Shown in pieces: positions 52,101 through 55,745 of a DNA stretch of 64,000 bases. Each line of letters starts with the position of its first letter. The first letter of the stretch is position 1. The DNA lies in the NCBI RefSeq assembly GCF_947494025.1, contig NZ_CANLTQ010000010.1:1-64000 (forward strand), written 5' to 3'. Under the pieces are notes generated by a model. That model was not told the origin of the DNA and did not search any database. It saw only the letters and a list, made by a program, of their open reading frames with translations. Source of the stretch: an uncultured Jannaschia sp. (GTDB taxonomy: Bacteria; Pseudomonadota; Alphaproteobacteria; Rhodobacterales; Rhodobacteraceae). A program made the translations under genes and the position numbers.

Positions 52101-53839
52101 GCAGCGTCGGCACCGCGGTGCAGAACCGCACCGGGGCGGAGGTGGCCCTGACCGTCAACGGGTTCGCCTCCGACGAGGCCGGAACCTACGGCGGCACGGT
52201 GCCGGAGATCGTCGTCACCGGCACGCCGGGCGAGGCGGTCCGCGTCACCCTGAGCCGCGGGGTCAATCCGGTCACCAACACCAACAACGGTGTGGCGGAT
52301 CTGGTCGACGACCGGCTCGCGGCGGCGCATCCGGAATTCCCGGTAAGCAACGCCGCCGACTTCCAGAGCGTGGACGTGACGATCGGCGCCGACGGCACGG
52401 CCACCGTCGCGGCGGATGCCTTCGACTACGACAGCCCGAATTCCGGCGGACAGTCCTTCGGCGGAACCGCCTTCACCTCCGGCTTCGACACGGCGCCGAT
52501 GGTGGTCGCGGCCGCGGCCGTGGCCTCCGACGGCACGCCCCTCGGGGCGGTGGACCGGGTCTATCTCACCAACCCGACCGGAACGCCCGTCGCCGGCGGC
52601 GGCGGCGGGACGCCGGGAGCCGGAACCGACGGGTACTACCAGCTCATCGGATCGGGTTCGAACGCGCGCTTCAAGGTGCAGATCGAGGATGCGGACGCCA
52701 ATGGCGGGTCCGATCCGGCCGGCAAGTGGAACTTCGAGGACGCCCCGGACGCGGACGGCCATCAGGCGGGCTTCCAGGGCGACGGCTACTACCTCTACGG
52801 CTCCTCCTCGAGCACGGCGATCAACGGCGTGATCGAGAGCGAGATCCTCGACTACACGATCTACGTGCCCGAAGGGGAAACCGGCACCTACAACTTCCGC
52901 TTCCGCGTGGCGCGCGACGGCGAGGAGGCGAGCGACCAGCAGAACGACCTTCTGTTCAACTTCTTCGAGGAGGGGTCGGGCGGGGAGCTCACCGATTACC
53001 TGGTCATGAACAGCGGGAACTCGCTGCATCAGGGTTCGGGGGACTTCGCCAAGATCTTCGGCGGGCCGAACAACGGTAGCTGGGGCTTCGCCAACAAGGT
53101 CGACGGATCGACCGGCGACCCGTCCCTGCAGGTCGAGATCGAGGAGGCGGGACTCTACCACGTCCAGATCGCCGGCCGCAGCCAAGGCTACCACATCGAC
53201 TACTGGGAGGCCTTCAAGGGCGGGGCGCCGGGGGTCAACGTCTCGGACTCCGCCTTTGTCGAGGGCGAGCCGGACGATCCCGTGGATCCGGGCACCGGCG
53301 AGGACGGCGTCCTCCGCAGGGCGATCGTCGCGGGCAGCGACGATACCGACCAGAACGCGAATGGCGGCAGCGTCAATCTCGGCAAGACCGATCTCGAGCT
53401 GGGCGACGGCGGACGCGACATCGGGCTGAGGTTCACCGATCTCGACCTCGAGAGCCTCGAGGGCGTGGATATCACCGATGCCTATATCGAGTTCACGGCG
53501 CGCTCGAACGGGGGCAGCAGCGGAACCGTCGAGGCCAGGATCGCCCTGGAGGACTCGATCTCGGCCGCCACCTTCTCCTCCGGCAACACGCCGATGGATC
53601 GCGACCGGTTCGACTTCGTCGAGTGGTCGGACGGCGACGTGCCGGGCGCGGGCGAGGTGTTCAGGACCGCGGACTTCTCCGACATGCTCGAGGACTTCCT
53701 GGTCGAATGGCAGGACGATCTCGGGACGTCCGACGACATCGCCTTCGTCATCGAGGACGAAAGCGGCGTCAGGAAGGCCCAGTCCTTCGAGGGCGGCGCG
53801 GCGCCGGTCCTGGTGATCGAGTACGATCTCCTGACGTAG
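34115..53839 (+). CDS. Giant mosaic surface protein (6574 residues): beta-propeller, malectin, LamG-like, Calx-beta, cadherin-like and CBM-like modules
   Basis: One uninterrupted frame with no signal peptide, so secretion by a type I-like system is likely. Approximate order by residue: 1-674 sorbosone-dehydrogenase-like beta-propeller (ALVWGPDGRLYVTENGG, YRNAYDVEVTEDGRVW); 684-1017 LamG-like; 1022-1175 degenerate RTX-like; 1247-1389 and 1526-1700 malectin-like; 1702-1816 Calx-beta; 1826-2086 LamG-like; 2216-2409 malectin-like; 2412-2811 Calx-beta and pre-peptidase-like; 2814-3109 DxDGDG plus LamG-like; 3109-3324 two cadherin-like; 3431-3503 MopE-type metal-binding motif; 3757-4970 four SYxxQD modules alternating with cadherin-like pairs; 5176-5348 malectin-like; 5482-5769 DxDGDG plus LamG-like; 5779-6369 unrecognised; 6396-6574 C-terminal beta-sandwich. 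Most modules are sugar- or calcium-binding in their families, so the protein probably links cells to polysaccharide as a biofilm matrix adhesin. Whether the propeller is an active enzyme is unknown. Confidence 0.93.
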   Translation: MPVSNNFASSALDLNGKVSLTQPTALVWGPDGRLYVTENGGQINVLTVKFGDPDPSDDDNSVSFFVDAAETLSLDIQNHNDDGTENSNSSRQVTGIDVTRQYDADGNQLFVDASGNLTTEASGNTPAVTMYVTSSDKRIGAGGSGNDAGLDTNSGVITMLEQTGSDSWDQVDIVRGLPRSEENHATNGLEVVQELDAQGKLVSERAIVASGGNANTGAPSNNFAGQQEQPLSAAILEVDVTGLRALGVSTDADGRAFVLDLPTLDDPTRSGAADNNDPNGGNDGLNSARLDYDGLVSIYSPGYRNAYDVEVTEDGRVWTYDNGANNSWGGRPVGEAGDNDGTTDFAQDGDYIATNLNNGDGNSSDDINAHGNWNPSNNDNFHEITRSDDLDGGALSVGGNGPVATYTGPDGLTYVYGGHPNPTRAEGAKAGLLFSPKGGTDDAYLLVSNQSSYGEGSDDHAQVTAWMTEVEANSGAVGTGDLTKKVLAVEPGVEYDIYSFTDGSGMAVPSGGAAPAGGTLLGQAGLPADIADIVDWVNPVEGDYREAGRTDGALDSGKGSINGLAEYTSTIMDEGGVKMSGAVIASVYNGGDLIIMGRNADGSMSSTGGTNATAADRAVFQGAGQPLGLATLGDDFAERGLSQPFQGSVWSAVYGQNNQGGYTVHIEILQPANGKVPLAGSEIVDPDDWDLDGVDKYNDPFEYSAENGMALAAGQKIVLDFDPQSTEFNGTLAGNTGLLGAALDGPGSLAGPLAGGAGTDNLQEVGATANQDARTGTYLDNSGDLLASGEQADGLYDIAGNVIPGGNAPILQIKEVVPGTMVGQGNTARDALHTGFRPAEDVGRVVATVTVKNWVAGQAVADGQLVGMVYGDGTQSNFLRLVFGEVDGQPGLEVGYELGDQNYATLAKVAVPGLAASDLGLIDLRLEIDIDDGYAVRAFYRLGEDDTLGQTPFTEIGLGDFTLPAGVLQDVLTGAHMIGDGDTTLSSGAAIGVVAETSDGNPLQAIDFHNIEIEGFGHEFEAGSSAAANAVQGTSGTDTVVLTGSDAAPVTLASAVENIDASGTTGDVAITGNALDNRIVVGTGQNTITTGEGKDAVLGTSAGLGGTEITDFTGADRVVLTDATMDAVSGVTYAAGSAILTVNGAQITFSGPDFAEFDPAEGDSVFRFRQTDDGLEISLTPSETLIKAIATGTSSYTYHFDADGKPVEEGDPDAVRTITFDSDAAVEIAGDPTDAANYVTSGSGGGGGSKIFQGTLSQTQVADFGADALDELHWVERSSNEDYYGYQIPVPEDGTYRVDLYMAEIYHGVSGSSSFDKGDRVWDIVAEGETVADDFDLWEASGGQPLKEVKISFLVEVTDGAFTIDFDARAGAGGVDQPKLSGLALYKVGGEVTPPADGTAPQIVSIEVDNPQSVQDGERIATVILSDETGFATADFGDLDGSELVFSGIVPDTVSAPQVTLSAGGKTATLQYTLTAEGNAWATGEGQIGIAGGAYRDAAGNATGAASGAFILEPNLDSLIRGEVALAINVGPTTNGTAALDGDDDNTYGGAITNDTILGIDLEADDPSYYSPNSKTGSNIDGLLGGTGSNPALDGSALHTYRDSGNKSFTATYPIENGTYVVELWFAELYHTSGGNRQGDYTINGETWELNFDAFTEAGGADTPTMITKTVTVTDGQIVIDVDDDTGEPGWNAIVVYDAVPADLPPTVSVVDARAAEGDAVAVTFSRIGDDSEDVTIDYILTPGSASTEDYGDPVPADQITIPAGARSATVMIPIVDDDAEEAAESFAVSITGVSNASGDAVIADAAATVTIDPSDASLQVPAGGTLLELDFETAGTPLAEGGFDDVVGGAGALDGSVVTEVAGGKLVVNTSNGDLSSGDPVASKNDFVREIDLSDASLDEVYVTTQFSNPFTPEVLAAQGVAGAVVPNYAQQGIILAIPGANAQAPDNFVKLIFGGGGGNGAQMWSQTSIDQKSLLDVMSDAAVANGGTAFGLFDIATVELSLRIDKPSGEIAQIVTFYDDAGGVLGGVRPEATPGFATAAPQPVPATVLAAIEAGAVDVGVTSTDFGTGFGSFAASWDFLKVSSPQHSEEPAVDTAGPTATIDLALPDSGSDPIVATVVYADASDVDPASIDATDVALDGPSAAASASASFDADTNTATYTFAAPAGGWAEGDYTATVTGGAVTDLATAPNNNAGGEAAGATLLFEEEPVNEFEPGTVLYRVNAGGGTVAALDGGPAWEADTEAAPSGYITSIDGNDTYSGTATDSAAEILVAGENPNSNVDGSMTPEAIFFHERGDNNANGTPLEYTFPVEGGKSYYVTVYYTENWNGITTKGPRQFDVAVNGTVPTEFADINPYAEGDSTLGVARKRTFLVTQGEGDTDLALSFLHEEPTAIENPKVNGIEIVEAVAISSDILVSIAGPGEVVEDGDAGDQTLAFQVSLSDATVSGDVEVELSVDGVASVETLSFADGVASFEVAVPRDARWNGVESVSVEIASVPTAGYSVDPAASTASATILEDDPADSHDLDGAGGADPVVAGDYSDDRLAPSDIGTMQTGENLLYATQQGDDAAGGRDRDYITFEVPEGTVLSALFLDGYATTEDTRQAFMGLQEGTAVTVDPATGQPDAGGGDLLTGLVYGDGLLGNDLLPLLASGESGDPRQPASYQGFDGTLPAGTYTLWLNQGGAPTSVTLRAVVESAPVSELTLAIADADPVTEAEGATLDFALSLDTAFSGDVEVRYDTADATGLTQIVTFADGAGILQVAVTDDETDDGDDTVAITLTGATDLSAAPTPVTLGVATASGTVLEDDGTDPDDIDGDGIGNTDDPFAYDGANGMAKVLGPNVSFRQDFDTDTTDLFGPEAGFTGVLANPGFDPAGASETDPYGDRTTEAKSLIEGGALKIESSETDVYGTGTGADNTIKDNYQSAADVSGVDSFTVEGRIQGGWLGTAPGQYASFGITLGAGGTDDYVKFVYGGFGATPRLQLAQENSLTGIKETNILVQDHTPPVDPATVASVVFRIDVDKSGATPTLTGTAVFLDASDGELATITMDPREITGSLAAALEGNNPLTGGTGGVAYGVSITDWGSAAGNRFTGEWDYLEIKGPEVANQVPTVSLAPVLTEIAENADTTASIKVADIAVGDDGLGSNALSLAGTDAALFEIVETETGAELHLAAGTSLDFETLAQLDVTVAVDDPEVGTSPDATADFSLAVADVNEAPGVTLENVVSEIAEDADTTASIKVGDIVVTDDALGTNDLALVGTDAALFEIVETVTGPELHLRAGISLDTVAGGTLDVSVTVDDIEVGATPDASADLSVTIPDTANDAPTTAPIDAGRVVEDATPVAINLLQGAADSDGGTLEVANLVVEDAFGNAVAHAQAESVLTIDPAQFAAALALGESATITVSYDVIDNQGGSTANTATLVVDGIDGPYTWFLDADGDGYGVDDAATNVTAYTPPADTSDVAGDADDGDATIYPGAPEINDGKDNDQDGEIDEENADPVADAESFAARRNQPLEIQVATLLDGDTDADGDTLSVASVGNAVNGTVALAGGVVTFTPATDATGAASFDYTVSDGAGGTATQTVTIDIASVIEVTDPATPPAPTDEVDTVVFDGAGALDLSDPGYENLDLSGNGTDNASVTLNDGDNVVTAGTGRHSVKLGGGSDTVTGAGAALDGDSFEDFGEDDQIVVEGGAGAKIVSRESGSAIIGISDDGDDVADYTITLEGDIDPARVRATDEGGDLRLTLAPETDAETAITFAAAALSSYDDQDKTPDGATISGGGDTLTLDGNTWKRLLLDAPLTVEEGMTLAFDFSSADTGEIVGIGLETDNNHRQNGQPFFQLGGSDAWQYSRQDFNDYEAGDGPVTLEIPLDDWIGQTFSHLLFFADDDRNASTNAVFSGVRIVGAEPAENRPPEPADDAVRATMDTPLTIIAAELLANDGDPDGDPLTIVAVTGPDAAEGSVTLTGDGVVFTPAAGFVGATSFTYDVADAGGATSTATVSVTVEAVANLAPLAGDDTVTVEVDTPLTIIAADLLANDSDPEGTALTIVAVTGPDAAEGSVTLTGDDVVFTPATGFAGTTSFTYDVADAGGAISTATVTVEVETPSDPSVVAIDFSGPLSSYADQDRDPNGFEVQDGGATIAFTGNTWKKVALPEGFTVSADSVLRFQLSSSFEGEIIGIGLDDDNDFNGSADSLFQLGGQDRWDRYSVQDFNDYDVSNGVKTYEISLADLAGRSFDHLVVFSDADGADVAGANATFSNVEIVIRTEVNTDPVAADDSFAIAGGETLTLTAADLTGNDSDADGDDLAILSVGGASGGTATLSGGVVSFVPEAGFTGQAGFDYVLTDGRGGSATATVSIEVNTAPEAVTESFEVTTGDVLTLLPADLTANDSDADGHALTFVGVSNAVGGSVSFEEGQISFQPQTGYVGSASFDYTIADALGAETTISVAVDVLSDAEPGAGVTDILFEAGALSSYDDQDITANGATVTNGGATLELSGNTWKKLALAEPLTVGADTVLRFTFEAGRIGEIMGIGLDSDNSYRSTANQVLFQFAGSQTWSAYAEQGYSGYQSADGAVTIEIPLGDWAGQTFTQLVFMNDDDARAAATSSFSNVQIVQKSVTNAAPVAVDDTGLAVEGGQTAVIDPATLLGNDSDPEGDDLSIASVGNAVGGSVRFEDGLIYFTPEAGYAGDASFDYTIEDAFGGTSTASVDLVVNIDPEPVDDSFEAEAGTPLFLTPAQLLGNDGDPDGDALTLTGVGNATGGTVVYEDGQIAFVPEAGFTGTASFDYTVSDPRGGTATATVTVAVEGTDTPSGPVGIDFTALDINSYANQDEDPTAFTATETSLTLSGNTWKKVALPGGHTVETGDVLRFEFQASEIGEIMGIGLETNNRFETSTQAIFQLAGSQNWSNYARQDFRTYELADGTVTFEIALDEWAGQTFGHLVFINDDDADGTATGTFSNVQLVTASADLPPEVTSPTAFTVDENATAIGTIEATDPEGGDVRFAIDGGADAALFAIDAETGALSFLAAPDFEAPGDAGGDNVYDVVVSASDGTAQTTSSIAVSVSGVNEAPVVAGAVGDLSLDAGTAGSVDLSTLTLSDPDAGDEVALDVTLADGTPLPAGIALNGSLLEVADDVAEGSYQIAVRASDGTLQSANPVLFTVEVGEADTPTEPSVLLRINAFGPEVAATDGGPNWLADGNGNPNSPYLEVVQDRGDTQGYSGDLAAIPSGVPEAVLDTARSSDQPFSYNIPVTDLAGNGQYTVRLYLAELFSGNGSPGDRSFDVSVEGIVPAAFDDIDAAADGDAMSVEVREYEVTVEDGVLNLEFLKDLADNPIVNAIEIVGGGTVVAPDTEAPVAVMTLTNPTEAGAPILVDIALSDASGIDATTLGAEDLTLTVGGFPAAAEIAFTGFSGGVAQYEIAAPSGGWAEALEIGVTLEAGEIADLAAQPNGNAGVSGSLTIAFDGGDTGGETPTGYDATKELAANLDGDGLVNSADGDIDGDGIANLDDRAAYDAGNAGVVLGTVGEVVIDFTTFADGTSPFAAGFTGAAQTADGSAELDYATNGGALVTGGRLQFQTANPDTHSGQKAFTFLADVDNDFSFEGVFDNPVYGGSALATFSQYGLLISLTGADGASGGTAGDFFKLVTGNPGNGFEISGRGSFPGSGDVKIPYPAGVGATDFAQVKLTVQADMSAGTLTGFYDLLDETGTSLATGTVGTVSPLAGSAMAEWMAGDLDIDPAFGVTSTDYGGGDAFTVGVESVRLADGSPDPVDPPADPTEARAILQDLDDVDSGASYGAGAIGSAELRVMEGNNSVTASNYGGNSFQIENTGDKQIAAVFLDFRNALYGDSVVDHDGSGGDNAAKEFGVNSGAGGTGAFFEVDDAQTYFLPGADPLANDTGTGLASSGGWRGLLLKFDGAGFDKGEVVGFSGDMDPNSIAGLDKNGASGVDSGAVNGWDVGGVSGAELIGSAFTVKFDDGTYATGYLGGEGSQAGSVGTAVQNRTGAEVALTVNGFASDEAGTYGGTVPEIVVTGTPGEAVRVTLSRGVNPVTNTNNGVADLVDDRLAAAHPEFPVSNAADFQSVDVTIGADGTATVAADAFDYDSPNSGGQSFGGTAFTSGFDTAPMVVAAAAVASDGTPLGAVDRVYLTNPTGTPVAGGGGGTPGAGTDGYYQLIGSGSNARFKVQIEDADANGGSDPAGKWNFEDAPDADGHQAGFQGDGYYLYGSSSSTAINGVIESEILDYTIYVPEGETGTYNFRFRVARDGEEASDQQNDLLFNFFEEGSGGELTDYLVMNSGNSLHQGSGDFAKIFGGPNNGSWGFANKVDGSTGDPSLQVEIEEAGLYHVQIAGRSQGYHIDYWEAFKGGAPGVNVSDSAFVEGEPDDPVDPGTGEDGVLRRAIVAGSDDTDQNANGGSVNLGKTDLELGDGGRDIGLRFTDLDLESLEGVDITDAYIEFTARSNGGSSGTVEARIALEDSISAATFSSGNTPMDRDRFDFVEWSDGDVPGAGEVFRTADFSDMLEDFLVEWQDDLGTSDDIAFVIEDESGVRKAQSFEGGAAPVLVIEYDLLT
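45385..49025 (+). repeat. Four-copy composite repeat (about 353 residues each) inside the giant gene
   Basis: A module of about 150 residues, marked by SYxxQD near its start, GNTWKK in the middle, G-E-I-x-GIGL and D-DxD near its end, occurs four times. The signature Tyr codons are at 45416, 46484, 47543 and 48599, giving periods of 1068, 1059 and 1056 bases (356, 353 and 352 residues). Between copies lie two cadherin/Ig-like domains of about 98 residues with the ND-D-DGD pattern. The module looks like a jelly-roll carbohydrate-binding domain, but I could not assign a named family. Confidence 0.85.
45841..46430 (+). repeat. Near-identical tandem duplication of a 98-residue cadherin-like domain
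   Basis: Two adjacent copies 294 bases apart (for example TTIIAA-type start GCCGCTGACGATCATC at 45901 and 46195). Long stretches, including the segment coding for VAVTGPDAAEGSVTLTGD, are almost the same at the DNA level, much closer than other copies in this gene. This suggests a recent duplication or gene conversion. Confidence 0.85.
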
Positions 53840-53850
53840 CGGGGCGGGGA

Positions 53851-53882
53851 CGACACGGGCGGACCGAGGGCCGCCCGTGTCG
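53851..53882. terminator. Hairpin downstream of the giant gene
   Basis: A 12-bp perfect stem (CGACACGGGCGG at 53851-53862 with CCGCCCGTGTCG at 53871-53882) and an 8-base loop, 12 bases after the giant gene's stop. No T-run follows, so it may be a processing or Rho-assisted end rather than a standard intrinsic terminator. Confidence 0.6.
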
Positions 53883-54668
53883 ATCGGAATACGACGGTTC
53901 CCCTCGGATCCTCTCCCAAGGCGCTTGTAGCCTCCTGCGGATTTCTCAGGAACTCGGTGAGGACAAGGTTTGGACGGCTGACAGCCTGACGCCTGATCGA
54001 CCATCGATTTCGCTCTGTGCGGTTCGCTCCGGGCCTATCGAGCGGCATCGCGACTGCTTCGCTTTCTTGAGGCGTCTCTCCGTCGGGATTTCCCGGTGCG
54101 GCGTGTCTTGGTGCCCGGAGGAAAAAACAGAAGGGGTCGGGCCGACGGTCGGTTGGCAGGATATATTCAAATGTAGAACATTTGAAATCGGACGGCCCGA
54201 CGCCCCTGCTTCGCCCGATTGGAAACGCCGCCGGATGCAGGGCGGGACGTGGGTCGAGGCGACCGACCAGGACGCCGCGCCGGCGCGGATGGGCTCGGCA
54301 TGCGAGCGGTGGGATGCCGGGGCCGTCTGTGGGCGGTGGTGAAGACGATCCGACGGGGCGGGGCCTCGGACCTGCGGAGTGCGGGCGCAGATGGCGTACC
54401 TGTTGCGGCAAGGCGAAGAGCCGCGGCTGCGCCTGGAGTGCTACATGAGGATGGAGATCGACGCCGAGCGGGAGGCGCCACGTGATAATCGGCATCCCCG
54501 GATGCCTGCCGTCGCCAGGCGCGGCCGGGGTGGAGCGTTCAGCGCCGGCCGGATCCGGCGCCGATCTTCATCCTGCGGCGAAGCGCACTTCGTGGACGAT
54601 CGCCACGGCCTCCAGCTCCGCCGGGCGCGCGCCGGCCTCGCGCACCACGACAAGGACGTCCGGCACGG
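53883..54668. other. Region without a supported gene, containing an inverted-repeat structure
   Basis: About 790 bases between the giant gene and the next leftward gene. Open frames exist on both strands but none looks like a known protein. The stretch 54132-54207 is a nested inverted repeat: outer arms AGGGGTCGGGCCG and CGGCCCGA-CG-CCCCT, and an inner perfect pair TTCAAATGT/ACATTTGAA (54166-54174 and 54178-54186) in locally AT-rich DNA. It could be a cruciform regulatory element or a remnant of a mobile element end. Confidence 0.4.
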
Positions 54669-55646
54669 TCATGGCCGCGCCGAGGCCGATTTGCTCCTCG
54701 TTGTCCTCGGGCGGGGAAACCGGTGCCGCAGGCGCGCGGCGAGCCGCAGGGCCAGCATCCGGCGCCGCCAGCCGGCCGTGGGCGGGCGAACGGGACCGAG
54801 TGCGACATCCTCGGGTCGGATGCGCCCGTGGCGGGTGAGATAGTCCAGCACCTGTTCGCCGAACGCGCGGCCGGCCGTGCTGACGCCGGGGGTGGCGAGA
54901 CGGCGTTCGAGGCTGGTGCGCCGGCGCGCGGTCCAGTTGTAATGGTCGACGCGGAACGGAAAGCGCAGGCGGGTCGCCGGGTCCTCGATACCCGGAAAGG
55001 TCGCGAGGCGCGCGCCCGCCAGAAAGCGCGGCGCGGCCCCCTCGCCCCAGGGATTGTGGCCGCCGCGGCTGGGCAGCACGTCGCCGCGATGCATCATCAG
55101 CTTGACGGTCCCGTCGAGGCTCGAGCGGCGGCGCCCGAACAGCGCGACGGCCATCTCGGCGGCGACCGGGAACTGTGCGGTCAAGGCCGGCGCCGGGGCG
55201 ACGGGGGCGAGGGTTCCGTCCGCGGCGAGTCGATCGATCATCACCCCCTGGACGGCATTGTACCCCTTCCGCTCGCAATAGGCGGCAATGGCGGCGGGCG
55301 CGTCGGGATAGACGTGGTGCTCGTCGGCATCGGCGTTCAGGATCCAGTCCCCCGGCCGGGCGACGCGCATCTGCAGGGCCCGCCGCTCGGCCCACATCGC
55401 GTCGCTCGTATAGGGCGCGATCCAGCGATGCGGCGTGGCGGCGCCGTGGGCCGCGAGCACCGCCTCCGCGGCCTCGAGCTCAGGGGCGTCGGCGCGCCCG
55501 GCGTTCAGGATCAGGTGGATGTTCCCGGCCGGCACGCCGAGACCGGCGTAATGGGTCAGGAAATGCGTCAGGAAGGCGGCTTCGAGCTCGACCCCCAGAC
55601 AGGAGATCACCCGGAGGCCGATCGTGCGGTGGGGGGGGCTGGACAA
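54669..55646 (-). CDS. Glycosyltransferase family 2-like protein (Glyco_tranf_2_4 type)
   Basis: 325 residues. Features of the GT2_4/GT92-like group: VISCLGVELEAAFLTHFLTHY near residue 13, the nucleotide-binding ILNADADEHH at 102-111 with the DxD motif, and RFPFRVDHYNWTARRRTSLERRL near 225, where a conserved H-Y-x-W-R pattern is usual. The C-terminus is basic. The start is TTG at 55646, supported by GGAGG four to five bases upstream; no ATG is available near. Codons 3-6 contain an eight-base C run (55631-55638 on the plus strand as G), a possible slippage site. It probably adds a sugar to a surface glycan. It is divergent from the ABC transporter gene, with 99 bases between starts. Confidence 0.82.
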   Translation of the reverse strand: MSSPPHRTIGLRVISCLGVELEAAFLTHFLTHYAGLGVPAGNIHLILNAGRADAPELEAAEAVLAAHGAATPHRWIAPYTSDAMWAERRALQMRVARPGDWILNADADEHHVYPDAPAAIAAYCERKGYNAVQGVMIDRLAADGTLAPVAPAPALTAQFPVAAEMAVALFGRRRSSLDGTVKLMMHRGDVLPSRGGHNPWGEGAAPRFLAGARLATFPGIEDPATRLRFPFRVDHYNWTARRRTSLERRLATPGVSTAGRAFGEQVLDYLTRHGRIRPEDVALGPVRPPTAGWRRRMLALRLAARLRHRFPRPRTTRSKSASARP

Positions 55647-55745
55647 AGGACCTCCGCTTGACGGACGTAGCGGGGATTAACCCAAGCGACCGCGCTCCGG
55701 AAGACCGGGCGCCGGTCCCCCCGCTATCCGAAGCGAGCCCCTGCC

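Noticed and set aside
34700-53839. Tandem repeats in the giant gene considered as a CRISPR-like or satellite array
   Set aside because: The repeats are protein domains of 98 to 356 codons in frame, with diverged sequences; there is no short repeat-spacer pattern.
40040-54004. A 4654-codon open frame on the minus strand opposite the giant gene
   Set aside because: It is codon-aligned with the sense gene, so stops arise only where the sense strand uses TTA, CTA or TCA, which are nearly absent in this GC-rich codon usage. Its product is a low-complexity Arg/Asp/Gly/Val protein without family resemblance.
53482-54495. 337-codon minus-strand frame spanning the end of the giant gene and the gene-free region
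   Set aside because: Half of it is a shadow of the giant gene; the remainder shows no conserved pattern.
54182-54843. Several short plus-strand frames that might be a decayed transposase
   Set aside because: No DDE-type motif, no recognisable transposase segment and no flanking direct repeats; only the inverted repeat is kept as a finding.
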